From the NCBI RefSeq assembly GCF_000151205.2, contig NC_016051.1, positions 1,364,001-1,428,000 of the forward strand: a stretch of DNA of 64,000 nt, read 5' to 3'. The DNA is from Thermococcus sp. AM4. GTDB taxonomy: Archaea > Methanobacteriota_B > Thermococci > Thermococcales > Thermococcaceae. Below are positions 35,557 to 43,020 of this stretch, in pieces; positions within the stretch are counted from its first letter, which is position 1, and every line of letters starts with the position of its first letter. Under the pieces are notes generated by a model. It made no database searches. It was not told where the DNA came from and was given only the letters and a program-made list of their open reading frames with translations. Both the position numbers and the translations under genes were made by a program.

Positions 35557-36130
35557 CGGGTTGGCTTCTCCGCTCTAACCACCACCTACATAGAGGATCT
35601 CCAACGACGTAATTCTTCAAATCCTCGGGACCGTTAATTCCGCTCGCCTTGAACGAGAGCTTCAGCGTACGAACTATGCGGAGAGAAGCCCAGAGGTAAA
35701 TTCCAATAGGGATTAGTACAACTAGCACGTCCAAGAAAGATAAGCCACCCCCGATTAGTCCGACTAGAAGTAGGAGACCAACTGCACTTCCTAAGGCGGT
35801 GCCCTTGATTATTCCCTCAAGATCCCAGAAAAACTTTGGAGCCTCACAAGTCAGTCTGATTGACAGCCATATTAGTCCCGCCACCAAAAACAGAACAAAT
35901 ATAAGTGCAACTGCAGGGGAAACCCATGTAACATTTTCGGACTCAACTGGCAGTACTATCCAACATAATCCCACCACCTCCCAAGGTAAAACAACCACAT
36001 AGCGAACAATGGCTTCCACATCCTTTCCACTAACAGCCCCCTTAACAGGACGCACTTCAATGGCCTTTCCGATAAGATAAACATCAAGCATGAAAAAAAG
36101 GAAAACAGAGACTACCCCTATCCCGAGCAT
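35525..36130 (-). CDS. Island membrane protein, family A copy 5
   Basis: About 201 residues, five spans, mark LDVYLIGKAIEVRPV. The end reads QPDGKLGGDADR, with the Shine-Dalgarno of the next cassette inside. C-terminal 117 bases shared with copy 4. ATG 36130 follows GGGGGGTGATCC, which is the end of the large protein (GDNNLICGG). So family A copy 5 sits right behind an intact tail, the arrangement from which the scars at 27970 and 30418 would derive. Confidence 0.72.
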   Translation of the reverse strand: MLGIGVVSVFLFFMLDVYLIGKAIEVRPVKGAVSGKDVEAIVRYVVVLPWEVVGLCWIVLPVESENVTWVSPAVALIFVLFLVAGLIWLSIRLTCEAPKFFWDLEGIIKGTALGSAVGLLLLVGLIGGGLSFLDVLVVLIPIGIYLWASLRIVRTLKLSFKASGINGPEDLKNYVVGDPLCRWWLERRSQPDGKLGGDADR

Positions 36131-36135
36131 CTGGA

Positions 36136-38082
36136 TCACCCCCCACAGATCAGGTTGTTATCACCTTCGTACAGTGAGCAAATTCTGGGCGGGGCTGAAA
36201 AGGTTCTATATTCGTCAATAGCAATTCCAAGTCCCAGAACAATTACCCCAATAGCTTCCAGTCCAAAAGAGAGAACAAGTACAAAGCTGATAACGGTGAT
36301 TATCCCACCAATAACCGATAGCCCAATTGAAAGATAGTCAAGACTGTCTTTCTTTATACCTACTGGTATCATTGTGACAACCTGTCCCACGTTCTGAGTC
36401 TTATTGCCAAGCTGGAGTCCAACGCTGACCATGTATTCCAGCGGTTTTCCTTCGTCATCATAGAACAGGTACTTGTAGTCAACCCTACCATATATCTCCT
36501 CTGACAGCTTACTTAGATCAACGTGCACCGAAATGTGACCCATAGACTGTCTCTTCACAGTCATTCCAGTGAGACCACCGTCGACATAGTCAATATCCAC
36601 TGCATCATAGTGTCTATCCTCGCCCCAGATCTCGTAGCCTCCAAGCATAACCTTGGTGAGCCTGACGGGAACGTCAACGGGCCCATCGTTTTTTACATAG
36701 ACAGTACAATAGAGATGATTTCCAGTCTCGCCGACATAGACTATTCCATTGTCCTGACTGTTGCATTCCATCCACGCCCAGACTGGGCCACCGGGGGTAG
36801 TGTTCACGGTAAGGACGTCTCTATTTTTATTATTGACATCAAAGTAAAGGTAATACATGCCCGGATCATTAAAGTGAAGTCCAAACCAATCTCTGAACTC
36901 AAAAGCATACTGATTTCCAACCCAGACCAATGGAAGGTCATTGAACTTAATACCGTTCCTATTGAAAACCCAGACTCCACTATAAAATATCCCTCTAGGG
37001 GACTGATACGTGTATCTAACCGTTATGGGAACGTACTCGTTCTTGAGTTTCCCATAGTAATCCGCCGCAAGAGTGATGTTCAGGAAGGTACCCTGCGTAA
37101 CAGTCAGGTGGTTGGCCTGGGATCCTCCAGTGAGGAAGCGGCCGGTGTAATCATCGCCTTCACTGATGTGAAGATACACCGTCTTCTTGTCGAGTACCTC
37201 AGTGCCCCTGATCAGCCCAACGGTAACCTCGTAATCTCCCGCCTTAGCGTTCCTCCAGCGGAAAACATAGAACGGGTCAATGTTCTTAATGTTCCCGGAG
37301 TCCAACTTAACGGAATTCCCGAAAACCAAGGATGAAGTTTTAACGTCCCTAACAACGACTGAGAGCTCAAGATCCTCCTGCTCCGAGTTCACAGAAACAG
37401 GTACGAGGGCATCCGGACCAAAGTTGTTCCTGAATACAGTGTTTTTGGCAACGGAGTCCGGCACAAAACTGTAAACGTAATAGGGATAAACTATGATGAC
37501 CACGTCGTCATGTTCCTCGGGATTCGCCGGGAAGATCTGAAGGCCCTTGATGGCCAGATTCTTCTGGAGGACCAGCCTCGTCACCTCAACCGAACCGCTG
37601 TCCTTCACTTCCATCCCCTTGAAGGAGAACGTAGCAAAGTACTCGTAGGTGCCGGCTTTAAGATAGGTGACGTTCCCGACCTGAATAACGACGTTCTCAT
37701 CGGGGTTTAGGGTAACCGTTTTCCTGTTTAGGAGGACCAGCCGCTCGGAGTTCTCCTCGGGAACGGCCGCGAAGAATGAAAGGGTTCCGTTTACAGCCTT
37801 TGGACTATCGTTCCTCAGCCGGACGGCAAAGCCAACACTCTGACCCTCGGTTATCTTAGTTGCGTTCTTTCCGGCTTCAACTATCTTCTCAAGTCTTGTT
37901 TGTTCCTTTACTGTGAACACATCACTAACAGCTATCCCGTTGCTGAACTTTACCTTGATTAGGTAGGAATAGCCCTCAAACCTGTTCTTAGAGCTCCCTT
38001 TGAAGACCCATCTGTCAATCGGATCCCAAGGTCTTTCACCAAAGTAATAATCAGCCAGTTTGTCATTAATTGTAATAGTCAC
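36136..38082 (-). CDS. Large beta-sandwich island protein ending GDNNLICGG
   Basis: 648 residues, GTG start (38082) behind GGAGGACTTAAC. It lacks a signal peptide: the N-terminus (TITINDKLADYYF ... VSDVFTVKE) corresponds to the C-terminal module of the protein at 38775 (TLTINDTLANYYF ... VSDVITLTE), so the gene begins inside a module. Several Ig/CARDB-like beta-sandwich segments with sequons follow, then a second copy of the module, a Gly/Ile/Val-rich hydrophobic tip of about two spans (LSIGLSVIGGIITVISFVLV), and the tail. The 5' half is more GC-rich than the 3' half, a mosaic. Effector-like surface protein (inference). Confidence 0.68.
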   Translation of the reverse strand: MTITINDKLADYYFGERPWDPIDRWVFKGSSKNRFEGYSYLIKVKFSNGIAVSDVFTVKEQTRLEKIVEAGKNATKITEGQSVGFAVRLRNDSPKAVNGTLSFFAAVPEENSERLVLLNRKTVTLNPDENVVIQVGNVTYLKAGTYEYFATFSFKGMEVKDSGSVEVTRLVLQKNLAIKGLQIFPANPEEHDDVVIIVYPYYVYSFVPDSVAKNTVFRNNFGPDALVPVSVNSEQEDLELSVVVRDVKTSSLVFGNSVKLDSGNIKNIDPFYVFRWRNAKAGDYEVTVGLIRGTEVLDKKTVYLHISEGDDYTGRFLTGGSQANHLTVTQGTFLNITLAADYYGKLKNEYVPITVRYTYQSPRGIFYSGVWVFNRNGIKFNDLPLVWVGNQYAFEFRDWFGLHFNDPGMYYLYFDVNNKNRDVLTVNTTPGGPVWAWMECNSQDNGIVYVGETGNHLYCTVYVKNDGPVDVPVRLTKVMLGGYEIWGEDRHYDAVDIDYVDGGLTGMTVKRQSMGHISVHVDLSKLSEEIYGRVDYKYLFYDDEGKPLEYMVSVGLQLGNKTQNVGQVVTMIPVGIKKDSLDYLSIGLSVIGGIITVISFVLVLSFGLEAIGVIVLGLGIAIDEYRTFSAPPRICSLYEGDNNLICGG

Positions 38083-38084
38083 TG

Positions 38085-38720
38085 TTAAGTCCTCCTAAAC
38101 CTATTGTTTCCCTTTTGTTGTATTGTCGAGTCCCTCTTGGTGGCATAGTGAATCATTACAAACACGGCAAATCCGAAGATGAATCCCATGCTGAGCACGA
38201 GATAGTCTATCTTGTGGGTTTGATTTACAAACACCCATAAGATTACATACGACGCTATATACTGAAGTTCCAGCCTTTCTCTGAAGGTGTAGAATGCTAA
38301 AGACAGGAGTATTAGCCCTATCACTATGAGGCTCTTATTTGATATGCCGAGACACGCCAACAGTGAAAGGGCTAAAACGATAGAATTGGCCTGATTATCC
38401 TTAAACCCGTAATACCTCGCCATGAGCACTGGAATCAAAATGATTAAACCCGCCAAAATCCAAGATAGGGGGTTCCTAACAGCGTACACGAATGGATAAA
38501 ACCCAAAAATTGGCAGCACATAGTGCACCCATTTAATTTCTTCCTCATCCCTTGCCAGGTAATAGCCAGCAAAGAGGAAGGGTAGAATTACCGTCGAAAA
38601 CAGTGCTCCAGCGACTATCCCATCTTCGTTGCCCGAGACCGCCACTATTATCTGAAACGTAGAGATAACTAAAAGCCCAGGGAAGATAAGGGGAAGGGAA
38701 ACACGCATGCTTACTCCCAT
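38085..38720 (-). CDS. Island membrane protein, family D, intact copy
   Basis: 211 residues, six to seven spans. ATG 38720 follows GGAGGGTAATGAC. Ends QQKGNNRFRRT. A broken, nearly identical duplicate lies at 29426-29740. Two bases separate its stop from the GTG of the large protein at 38082. Function unknown; immunity-type candidate for the upstream large protein (inference). Confidence 0.7.
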   Translation of the reverse strand: MGVSMRVSLPLIFPGLLVISTFQIIVAVSGNEDGIVAGALFSTVILPFLFAGYYLARDEEEIKWVHYVLPIFGFYPFVYAVRNPLSWILAGLIILIPVLMARYYGFKDNQANSIVLALSLLACLGISNKSLIVIGLILLSLAFYTFRERLELQYIASYVILWVFVNQTHKIDYLVLSMGFIFGFAVFVMIHYATKRDSTIQQKGNNRFRRT

Positions 38721-38724
38721 GTCA

Positions 38725-38757
38725 TTACCCTCCAGCTATAGAGTTATTATCATTTTC
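38725..38757 (-). repeat. Out-of-frame effector tail behind the first large protein
   Basis: Reads E-N-D-N-N-S-I-A-G-G-stop, preceded in the same frame by K-D-P-G-A-G. It is in the +1 frame relative to the large protein, whose own frame stops at 38775-38777 after EYYGE. A one-base change near the stop would append this tail to the protein. Confidence 0.6.
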
Positions 38758-38774
38758 TCCTGCCCCAGGATCCT

Positions 38775-40787
38775 TTATTCCCCGTAATACTCTCCCCATA
38801 AGTCCCAGAGGAATGTGCCTAGTGGTTTTACCACGTATTCCGTTGTTGCTACTCCAGCAATAAATATTGCTACAAATGGTAGTGAGAGGGGATTCGAAGC
38901 TGTAGCAAATGCAACTATTGCGCCTCCTATAAAGTCTGCGAATAAGCTGGGTAATCTATCCAACCAGTCTTCTTTTTTCTCTGTAAGTGTAATAACATCG
39001 GATACAGGGTAACTTAGGTTTGTTAAATGCACTTCTACAAGGTAAGAAGGGTTTTCTAACAGTTTATGAGTATACCCCCAATGATCAAAGTAGTAGTTCG
39101 CTAGTGTGTCGTTTATTGTGAGGGTTATTGTAAAAGTCTCCCGCATGTTGGTTGGGCTTAGCGTAATTCTCTGAGCTTCAACCCCAACACTACTGGGCCC
39201 ATCGGGCCACACTCTCCTCCCTCCAAAATCAATCTCTTTCAAGTTTAGTGTAACTGTATCAGCATTTCCAAGCTCGAAGTGAACAGTACACCGGGTTGAC
39301 CTGCCCAAGGGAACAACCGCAGGGTCGCACTTCATCACTGCCCTCACCGGGTTGTCGTCTATCACCGTCAGCTTGGAGGCCGCCACCTTATGCCCGTCCA
39401 CTTCCAAGTAGAACGTTACATTGTGGTTAACAACCGGGAGAAGTGTGCTGAGGGTGGCGTTGAAGCCGTAGTGGAGTCTAAGTATCCCATCAGTGTACAT
39501 GTAGCCCTCGCCCGTCTTCACATCTCTAGGCCCTTCAAAAGCTCTCCCCTTGTAAGGCCACCAAACAACGCCACGCTCATCAACTATCTCTACATCGTGA
39601 CCTTCCCAAATGCCAATTGACTTTGGTCTTGTGTCCCAAAGCTTGATTTTTACAGCTACCTTCTCTGTTTTTCCAATGTACGCGGTACTGGGGGAGAGCT
39701 CCAACCTTCCCAAAACCTTAAGCTTATCCCTGGCGCTATATGGGAGAACCAAAAGTTCTCCCACCTTAGAATCAACGTATCCCCCATATGAGTAAAGTTC
39801 AATACGATATGTATAACTACCTTCCAAACCGTCCCAGTAAAGGGTAAAAGTCTTCATTGAATGGGATTCAACAGTCCCATTTACCCAATATGCCAGTTCA
39901 CTGCCATATTTGCCATCGACGATCAACTTCAGGCTTATATCCTTAGTGGATCTGTACGAATTAACAACCGTTACGTTGAATTCCACTGAATCACTCTCAA
40001 AGATGGGAACCGGCCCAACCTCGACTTTACTTATTTTTAGTTCCCCTCCATCAACGGGGATCAATACAGTTACTTCTCCGCCATACTCCTTTTCAAACCC
40101 CCCAAAATCCAGAATTCCTGTGAATCCGTACGTGCCCGAGCCAAGGTATTCAACTGTGCCGAGATCAACTGAGATTTGAGAATTTGGCATAATGACGACT
40201 CTCGTGTGATTAACGACTTGTCTAGGAAGGTGATCGCCATCCAGTATAGTAAAGTAAAAGGTTAATGTACCCCTAATCGGGACGGAGTTGGAGTTTGAGA
40301 TCCTTGCAACATACTTAACTTTTCCTTCTGATATTTTGAGAGCCTGTATCTTAAGATCAACTTTTCCAGGATCAATCTTTGATGTCAAGTCAATAGTCCC
40401 GTGGTAGCTCTCCATCACGAGAACCGGTGCCGTGGGAGTGGAGTAATCCGCGGGGGTGTAGGCCTGAACCGAGGCGGTCTTAACGGGATCGCCGGGCTTG
40501 GAGTTGGGGGTGTCCCCACCGGGACTGGTCACCGAGCGGTAGCGAATCTTGACTATTCCGGAAACCGAAGCCTGAAGGGAGTTTCCAACGGGAGCGATGA
40601 ACTCCGGGCTCTCAACGCTCCCCGGGCCGGTGTAGGCGATGGTGCCCACGCTGAGAACCTTACTCTCGCTGCCGTCGTTGAACTTGACCCGGTCGATCAT
40701 AACCGCCCCACCATAGACGTAGTAGTCAACCCTAACGCGGTATTTGACCGAGAGCTTGTAGGATTTGCACCCACCAGATATAAACAC
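38775..40787 (-). CDS. Large beta-sandwich island protein, first gene of the array
   Basis: Up to 670 residues. CARDB/Ig-like beta-sandwich segments (LKISKVEVGPVPIFESDSVE, LKVLGRLELSPSTAYIGKTE), a Cys pair (CDPAVV...CTVHF), the shared C-terminal module (ITLSPTNMRETFTITLTIND ... VSDVITLTEKKEDW) and a hydrophobic tip (FIGGAIVAFATASNPLSLPF and VAIFIAGVATTEYVV). No signal peptide. The GTG at 40787 lies on a TATA-like box; an ATG at 40700 behind GGTGGGG is an alternative start. First 400 bases are GC-rich, the rest AT-rich. The tail motif follows out of frame. Confidence 0.66.
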   Translation of the reverse strand: MFISGGCKSYKLSVKYRVRVDYYVYGGAVMIDRVKFNDGSESKVLSVGTIAYTGPGSVESPEFIAPVGNSLQASVSGIVKIRYRSVTSPGGDTPNSKPGDPVKTASVQAYTPADYSTPTAPVLVMESYHGTIDLTSKIDPGKVDLKIQALKISEGKVKYVARISNSNSVPIRGTLTFYFTILDGDHLPRQVVNHTRVVIMPNSQISVDLGTVEYLGSGTYGFTGILDFGGFEKEYGGEVTVLIPVDGGELKISKVEVGPVPIFESDSVEFNVTVVNSYRSTKDISLKLIVDGKYGSELAYWVNGTVESHSMKTFTLYWDGLEGSYTYRIELYSYGGYVDSKVGELLVLPYSARDKLKVLGRLELSPSTAYIGKTEKVAVKIKLWDTRPKSIGIWEGHDVEIVDERGVVWWPYKGRAFEGPRDVKTGEGYMYTDGILRLHYGFNATLSTLLPVVNHNVTFYLEVDGHKVAASKLTVIDDNPVRAVMKCDPAVVPLGRSTRCTVHFELGNADTVTLNLKEIDFGGRRVWPDGPSSVGVEAQRITLSPTNMRETFTITLTINDTLANYYFDHWGYTHKLLENPSYLVEVHLTNLSYPVSDVITLTEKKEDWLDRLPSLFADFIGGAIVAFATASNPLSLPFVAIFIAGVATTEYVVKPLGTFLWDLWGEYYGE

Positions 40788-40806
40788 AGGAAAAAGTATT
40801 TAAAAC
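40777..40806 (-). promoter_or_regulatory. Promoter region of the island
   Basis: Two TATA-like boxes on the minus strand: GTTTTAAATAC (40796-40806) and TGTTTATATC (40777-40786). With a start about 25 bases below, transcripts would begin near 40776 or 40755, inside the longest frame of the first large protein, favouring its later start. No other clear promoter is seen until the end of the array. Confidence 0.45.
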
Positions 40807-40917
40807 TTTTTTCTATCTAAATTTTAATTACCACTTTTAGTAGTGTACAAAACTTGGAAAGTTTGATCAGCCAGAAAACCCCAAGCGAACACAAGGGAAC
40901 AAGGAAAACTGTGAAAT

Positions 40918-41568
40918 TCACTCAAAGAACTGGGAAACCTTGACCCTGTACTCCTTTCCGAGGAGCTCGGGATTGGCGGCCTTGTGAACGACGAGGACGA
41001 GCTCACCGCCGTCCAGATACCACTCGGTAACCGTGGTGGCGATCTCCTCGAACAGGGGCAGGAAAACAGGCTTGCTGCTCTCGATCGCGTCCTCGTTTAT
41101 GAGGTAGAAGGAAACTCTCCTGTCGTCCCCAACGAAGTAAGAGATCGTCGTGAGCAGCGACAGCATTTCCCTCTCGGAGAAGAGCATCGCCATCTTGTGC
41201 ACCCCAACGACGGGGTTGAAGTAGCGGCCGTTGGCCTCGCGGAACTTGTTAACCGAGTTCACGTAATGGCCGAAGGGTATGGAGTACTTATCAACTTCCA
41301 TCCTGCTTATTATCGTGCCCGCCTCGAGCTTGCCGCCACCGATCTTTATCACTATCGTCTCGTCCGTTGATAGGCCGAGCACTTCGAGAGACCTCGCGAG
41401 GGTCGGGTAGGTATCAAGGATGTCATCAACGAGGACGTGAAGGCCCTTCGATGAAGCGTAGTCGTGGAGGAGCTTGAGGAACAGCTCGGGATACGAGTTC
41501 GAGGAATACTCCACGAGCACGGTCTCGCCGAATTTAAGCCCCGAGAAGAAGGACTCCAGCTCCCTCAC
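40918..41568 (-). CDS. DUF257 family protein
   Basis: About 216 residues of DUF257, a Thermococcales family with a RecA/KaiC-like outline but no Walker A. Typical segments: GETVLVEYSSNSYPELFLKLL at the N-terminus, LHVLVDDILDTYPTL, and a C-terminal GGELVLVVHKAANPELLGKEYRV. Function unknown. GTG 41568 follows GGGTGATCC; a GTG at 41577 lies within that signal. Divergent from tldD. Confidence 0.85.
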   Translation of the reverse strand: MRELESFFSGLKFGETVLVEYSSNSYPELFLKLLHDYASSKGLHVLVDDILDTYPTLARSLEVLGLSTDETIVIKIGGGKLEAGTIISRMEVDKYSIPFGHYVNSVNKFREANGRYFNPVVGVHKMAMLFSEREMLSLLTTISYFVGDDRRVSFYLINEDAIESSKPVFLPLFEEIATTVTEWYLDGGELVLVVHKAANPELLGKEYRVKVSQFFE

Positions 41569-41600
41569 CCGGATCACCCATAGAGAAGACGAACTTCAAA

Positions 41601-41623
41601 CTTATTAAGGTTGCGTTTATAAG
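41601..41623. promoter_or_regulatory. Divergent TATA boxes between DUF257 gene and tldD
   Basis: GTTTATAAG (41615-41623) is about 31 bases above ATG 41654; CCTTAATAAG on the minus strand (41601-41610) is about 33 bases above the DUF257 start. Confidence 0.5.
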
Positions 41624-41653
41624 CCGTGCGGCCGATCGGATTGAGGTGGGAAT

Positions 41654-43015
41654 ATGGAAGAGAACCTGCTCAAAATCGCCGAGCGAACCGCCGGCAAACT
41701 GGACGTGGAGTACTTCGAGATAAGGATCTCACGGGTGAAGACGGCATCGGTTCTGATCCAGAACGACCAGGTGGACGAGCTCTCGAACAACGTTGAGGTT
41801 GGAATCGGGGTCAGGGCATTCAGGAGGGGGTGGGGCTTTTCCTCCGCCAACGACCTCTCGAAGGCGGAAGAGGTCATAAAAACCGCGATGAAGATGGCAG
41901 GACTGTCAAAAGGACCGGAAGCGATTTACCTCGGAGACCCGATCAGGGACAGCGTCTCGAACCTCGGGGAGAAGAGGCTAGATGAGGTTGACATCTCCGA
42001 GAAGCTTGAGCTCACGAAGAGAGCTGCGGAACTCCTGAAGGGAGAGGGCGTGAAGAACAGGATCTCAAGCTACGGCGAATCCGTCATCGAGACGCTCTAC
42101 CTGAACTCGCTGGGCAGTGAGATAAGGACCGTGAGCTCAAGGGTCCGGCTGAGGATTGCGGCGACTGCATTCGAGGCAGGAAAAACGGGCGAGTACTGGA
42201 AGAGCTTCGGGGGAACCGGGGGATGGGAGCTCATTGAGAGGATCGAGCTTGAGAGGTGGGCGGACTTCGTTTCGAGAAAGGCCCGCGAGCTGCTAAGGGC
42301 AAAGGCCCCTCCCTCCGGAAAGTTCGACGTGATAATGGATCCGGAGCTAACGGGCGTCTTCATCCACGAGGCAGTTGGTCACGCCGCCGAGGCCGACGCC
42401 GTGAAGAACGGGGAGAGCATCTTCTCCGGACGGCTGGGGGAGAGGATAGGCGTGGAAGAGCTCAACGTCGTGGACGATCCCACCTTGCCTGGCAAGTTCG
42501 GCTCGTACGCCTACGACGACGAAGGGCTCCCGGGAAAGAGGGTCGAGATAATCAAAAACGGGGTTCTGAACGAGTACCTGAACGACAGGGAAACGTCGGC
42601 CCTCTTAGGCCTCGTGCCGAACGGTCACGGCAGGGCCCAGAGCTACGCCCATCAGCCCCTCGTCAGGATGTCCAACACCTACGTCGAGGCCGGAACCTGG
42701 GAGCCGGAGGAGATCTTCGAGGAGGTAAGGCACGGCCTCTACATGATTGGAGACAAGGGAGGAGAAGTTGACGTTGCCACCGGAACCTTCACCTTCGGGG
42801 CGAAAGAAGGCTACATCGTTGAAAACGGAGAGCTGAAAGTTCATCTTCGCGACGTCTCGCTGTCCGGTAACCTGCTGGAGGTCCTGAGGAGCATAAAGGC
42901 CATCGGAAGGGACGTCAGGATACAGTTCCCGGGCTACTGCGGAAAGGGGCAGTGGGTTCCCGTAGATGACGGCGGTCCCCACGTGCTCACCGAGGCCCTC
43001 GTGGGGGGAAGGTGA
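41654..43015 (+). CDS. tldD: TldD-type metalloprotease subunit
   Basis: TldD half of the TldD/TldE heterodimeric zinc protease, which degrades unfolded peptides and matures some peptide natural products. The zinc motif HEAVGHAAEAD (H-E-x-x-x-H plus downstream acid) is intact near residue 237. 453 residues. GAGGTGGG precedes ATG 41654. Its stop lies in the Shine-Dalgarno of tldE. Confidence 0.95.
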   Translation: MEENLLKIAERTAGKLDVEYFEIRISRVKTASVLIQNDQVDELSNNVEVGIGVRAFRRGWGFSSANDLSKAEEVIKTAMKMAGLSKGPEAIYLGDPIRDSVSNLGEKRLDEVDISEKLELTKRAAELLKGEGVKNRISSYGESVIETLYLNSLGSEIRTVSSRVRLRIAATAFEAGKTGEYWKSFGGTGGWELIERIELERWADFVSRKARELLRAKAPPSGKFDVIMDPELTGVFIHEAVGHAAEADAVKNGESIFSGRLGERIGVEELNVVDDPTLPGKFGSYAYDDEGLPGKRVEIIKNGVLNEYLNDRETSALLGLVPNGHGRAQSYAHQPLVRMSNTYVEAGTWEPEEIFEEVRHGLYMIGDKGGEVDVATGTFTFGAKEGYIVENGELKVHLRDVSLSGNLLEVLRSIKAIGRDVRIQFPGYCGKGQWVPVDDGGPHVLTEALVGGR

Positions 43016-43020
43016 TAGGA

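Larger units (their letters stand above)
27389..40806 (-). other. Variable island of effector-like cassettes and tandem membrane proteins
   Basis: About 13.4 kb, every gene on the minus strand with short gaps or overlaps, bracketed by core genes. Contents from upstream (right) to downstream: two large beta-sandwich proteins, truncated cassettes sharing their C-terminal module, and about 15 small multi-span membrane proteins in paralogous families (A: 27389, 29897, 32588, 33614, 35525; B: 27995, 31385 and looser 30764; D: 38085 and a broken copy at 29426; two-span pair: 34293, 34814). Visibly AT-richer than the flanks. Recent duplications and short 3'-end scars show active recombination. No integrase, att site or tRNA boundary seen. 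Confidence 0.7.

Noticed and set aside
27389-40806. CRISPR array, provirus or conjugative element in the island
   Set aside because: No regularly spaced direct repeats, integrase, capsid, terminase or conjugation ATPase gene is present; the genes are membrane and beta-sandwich proteins.
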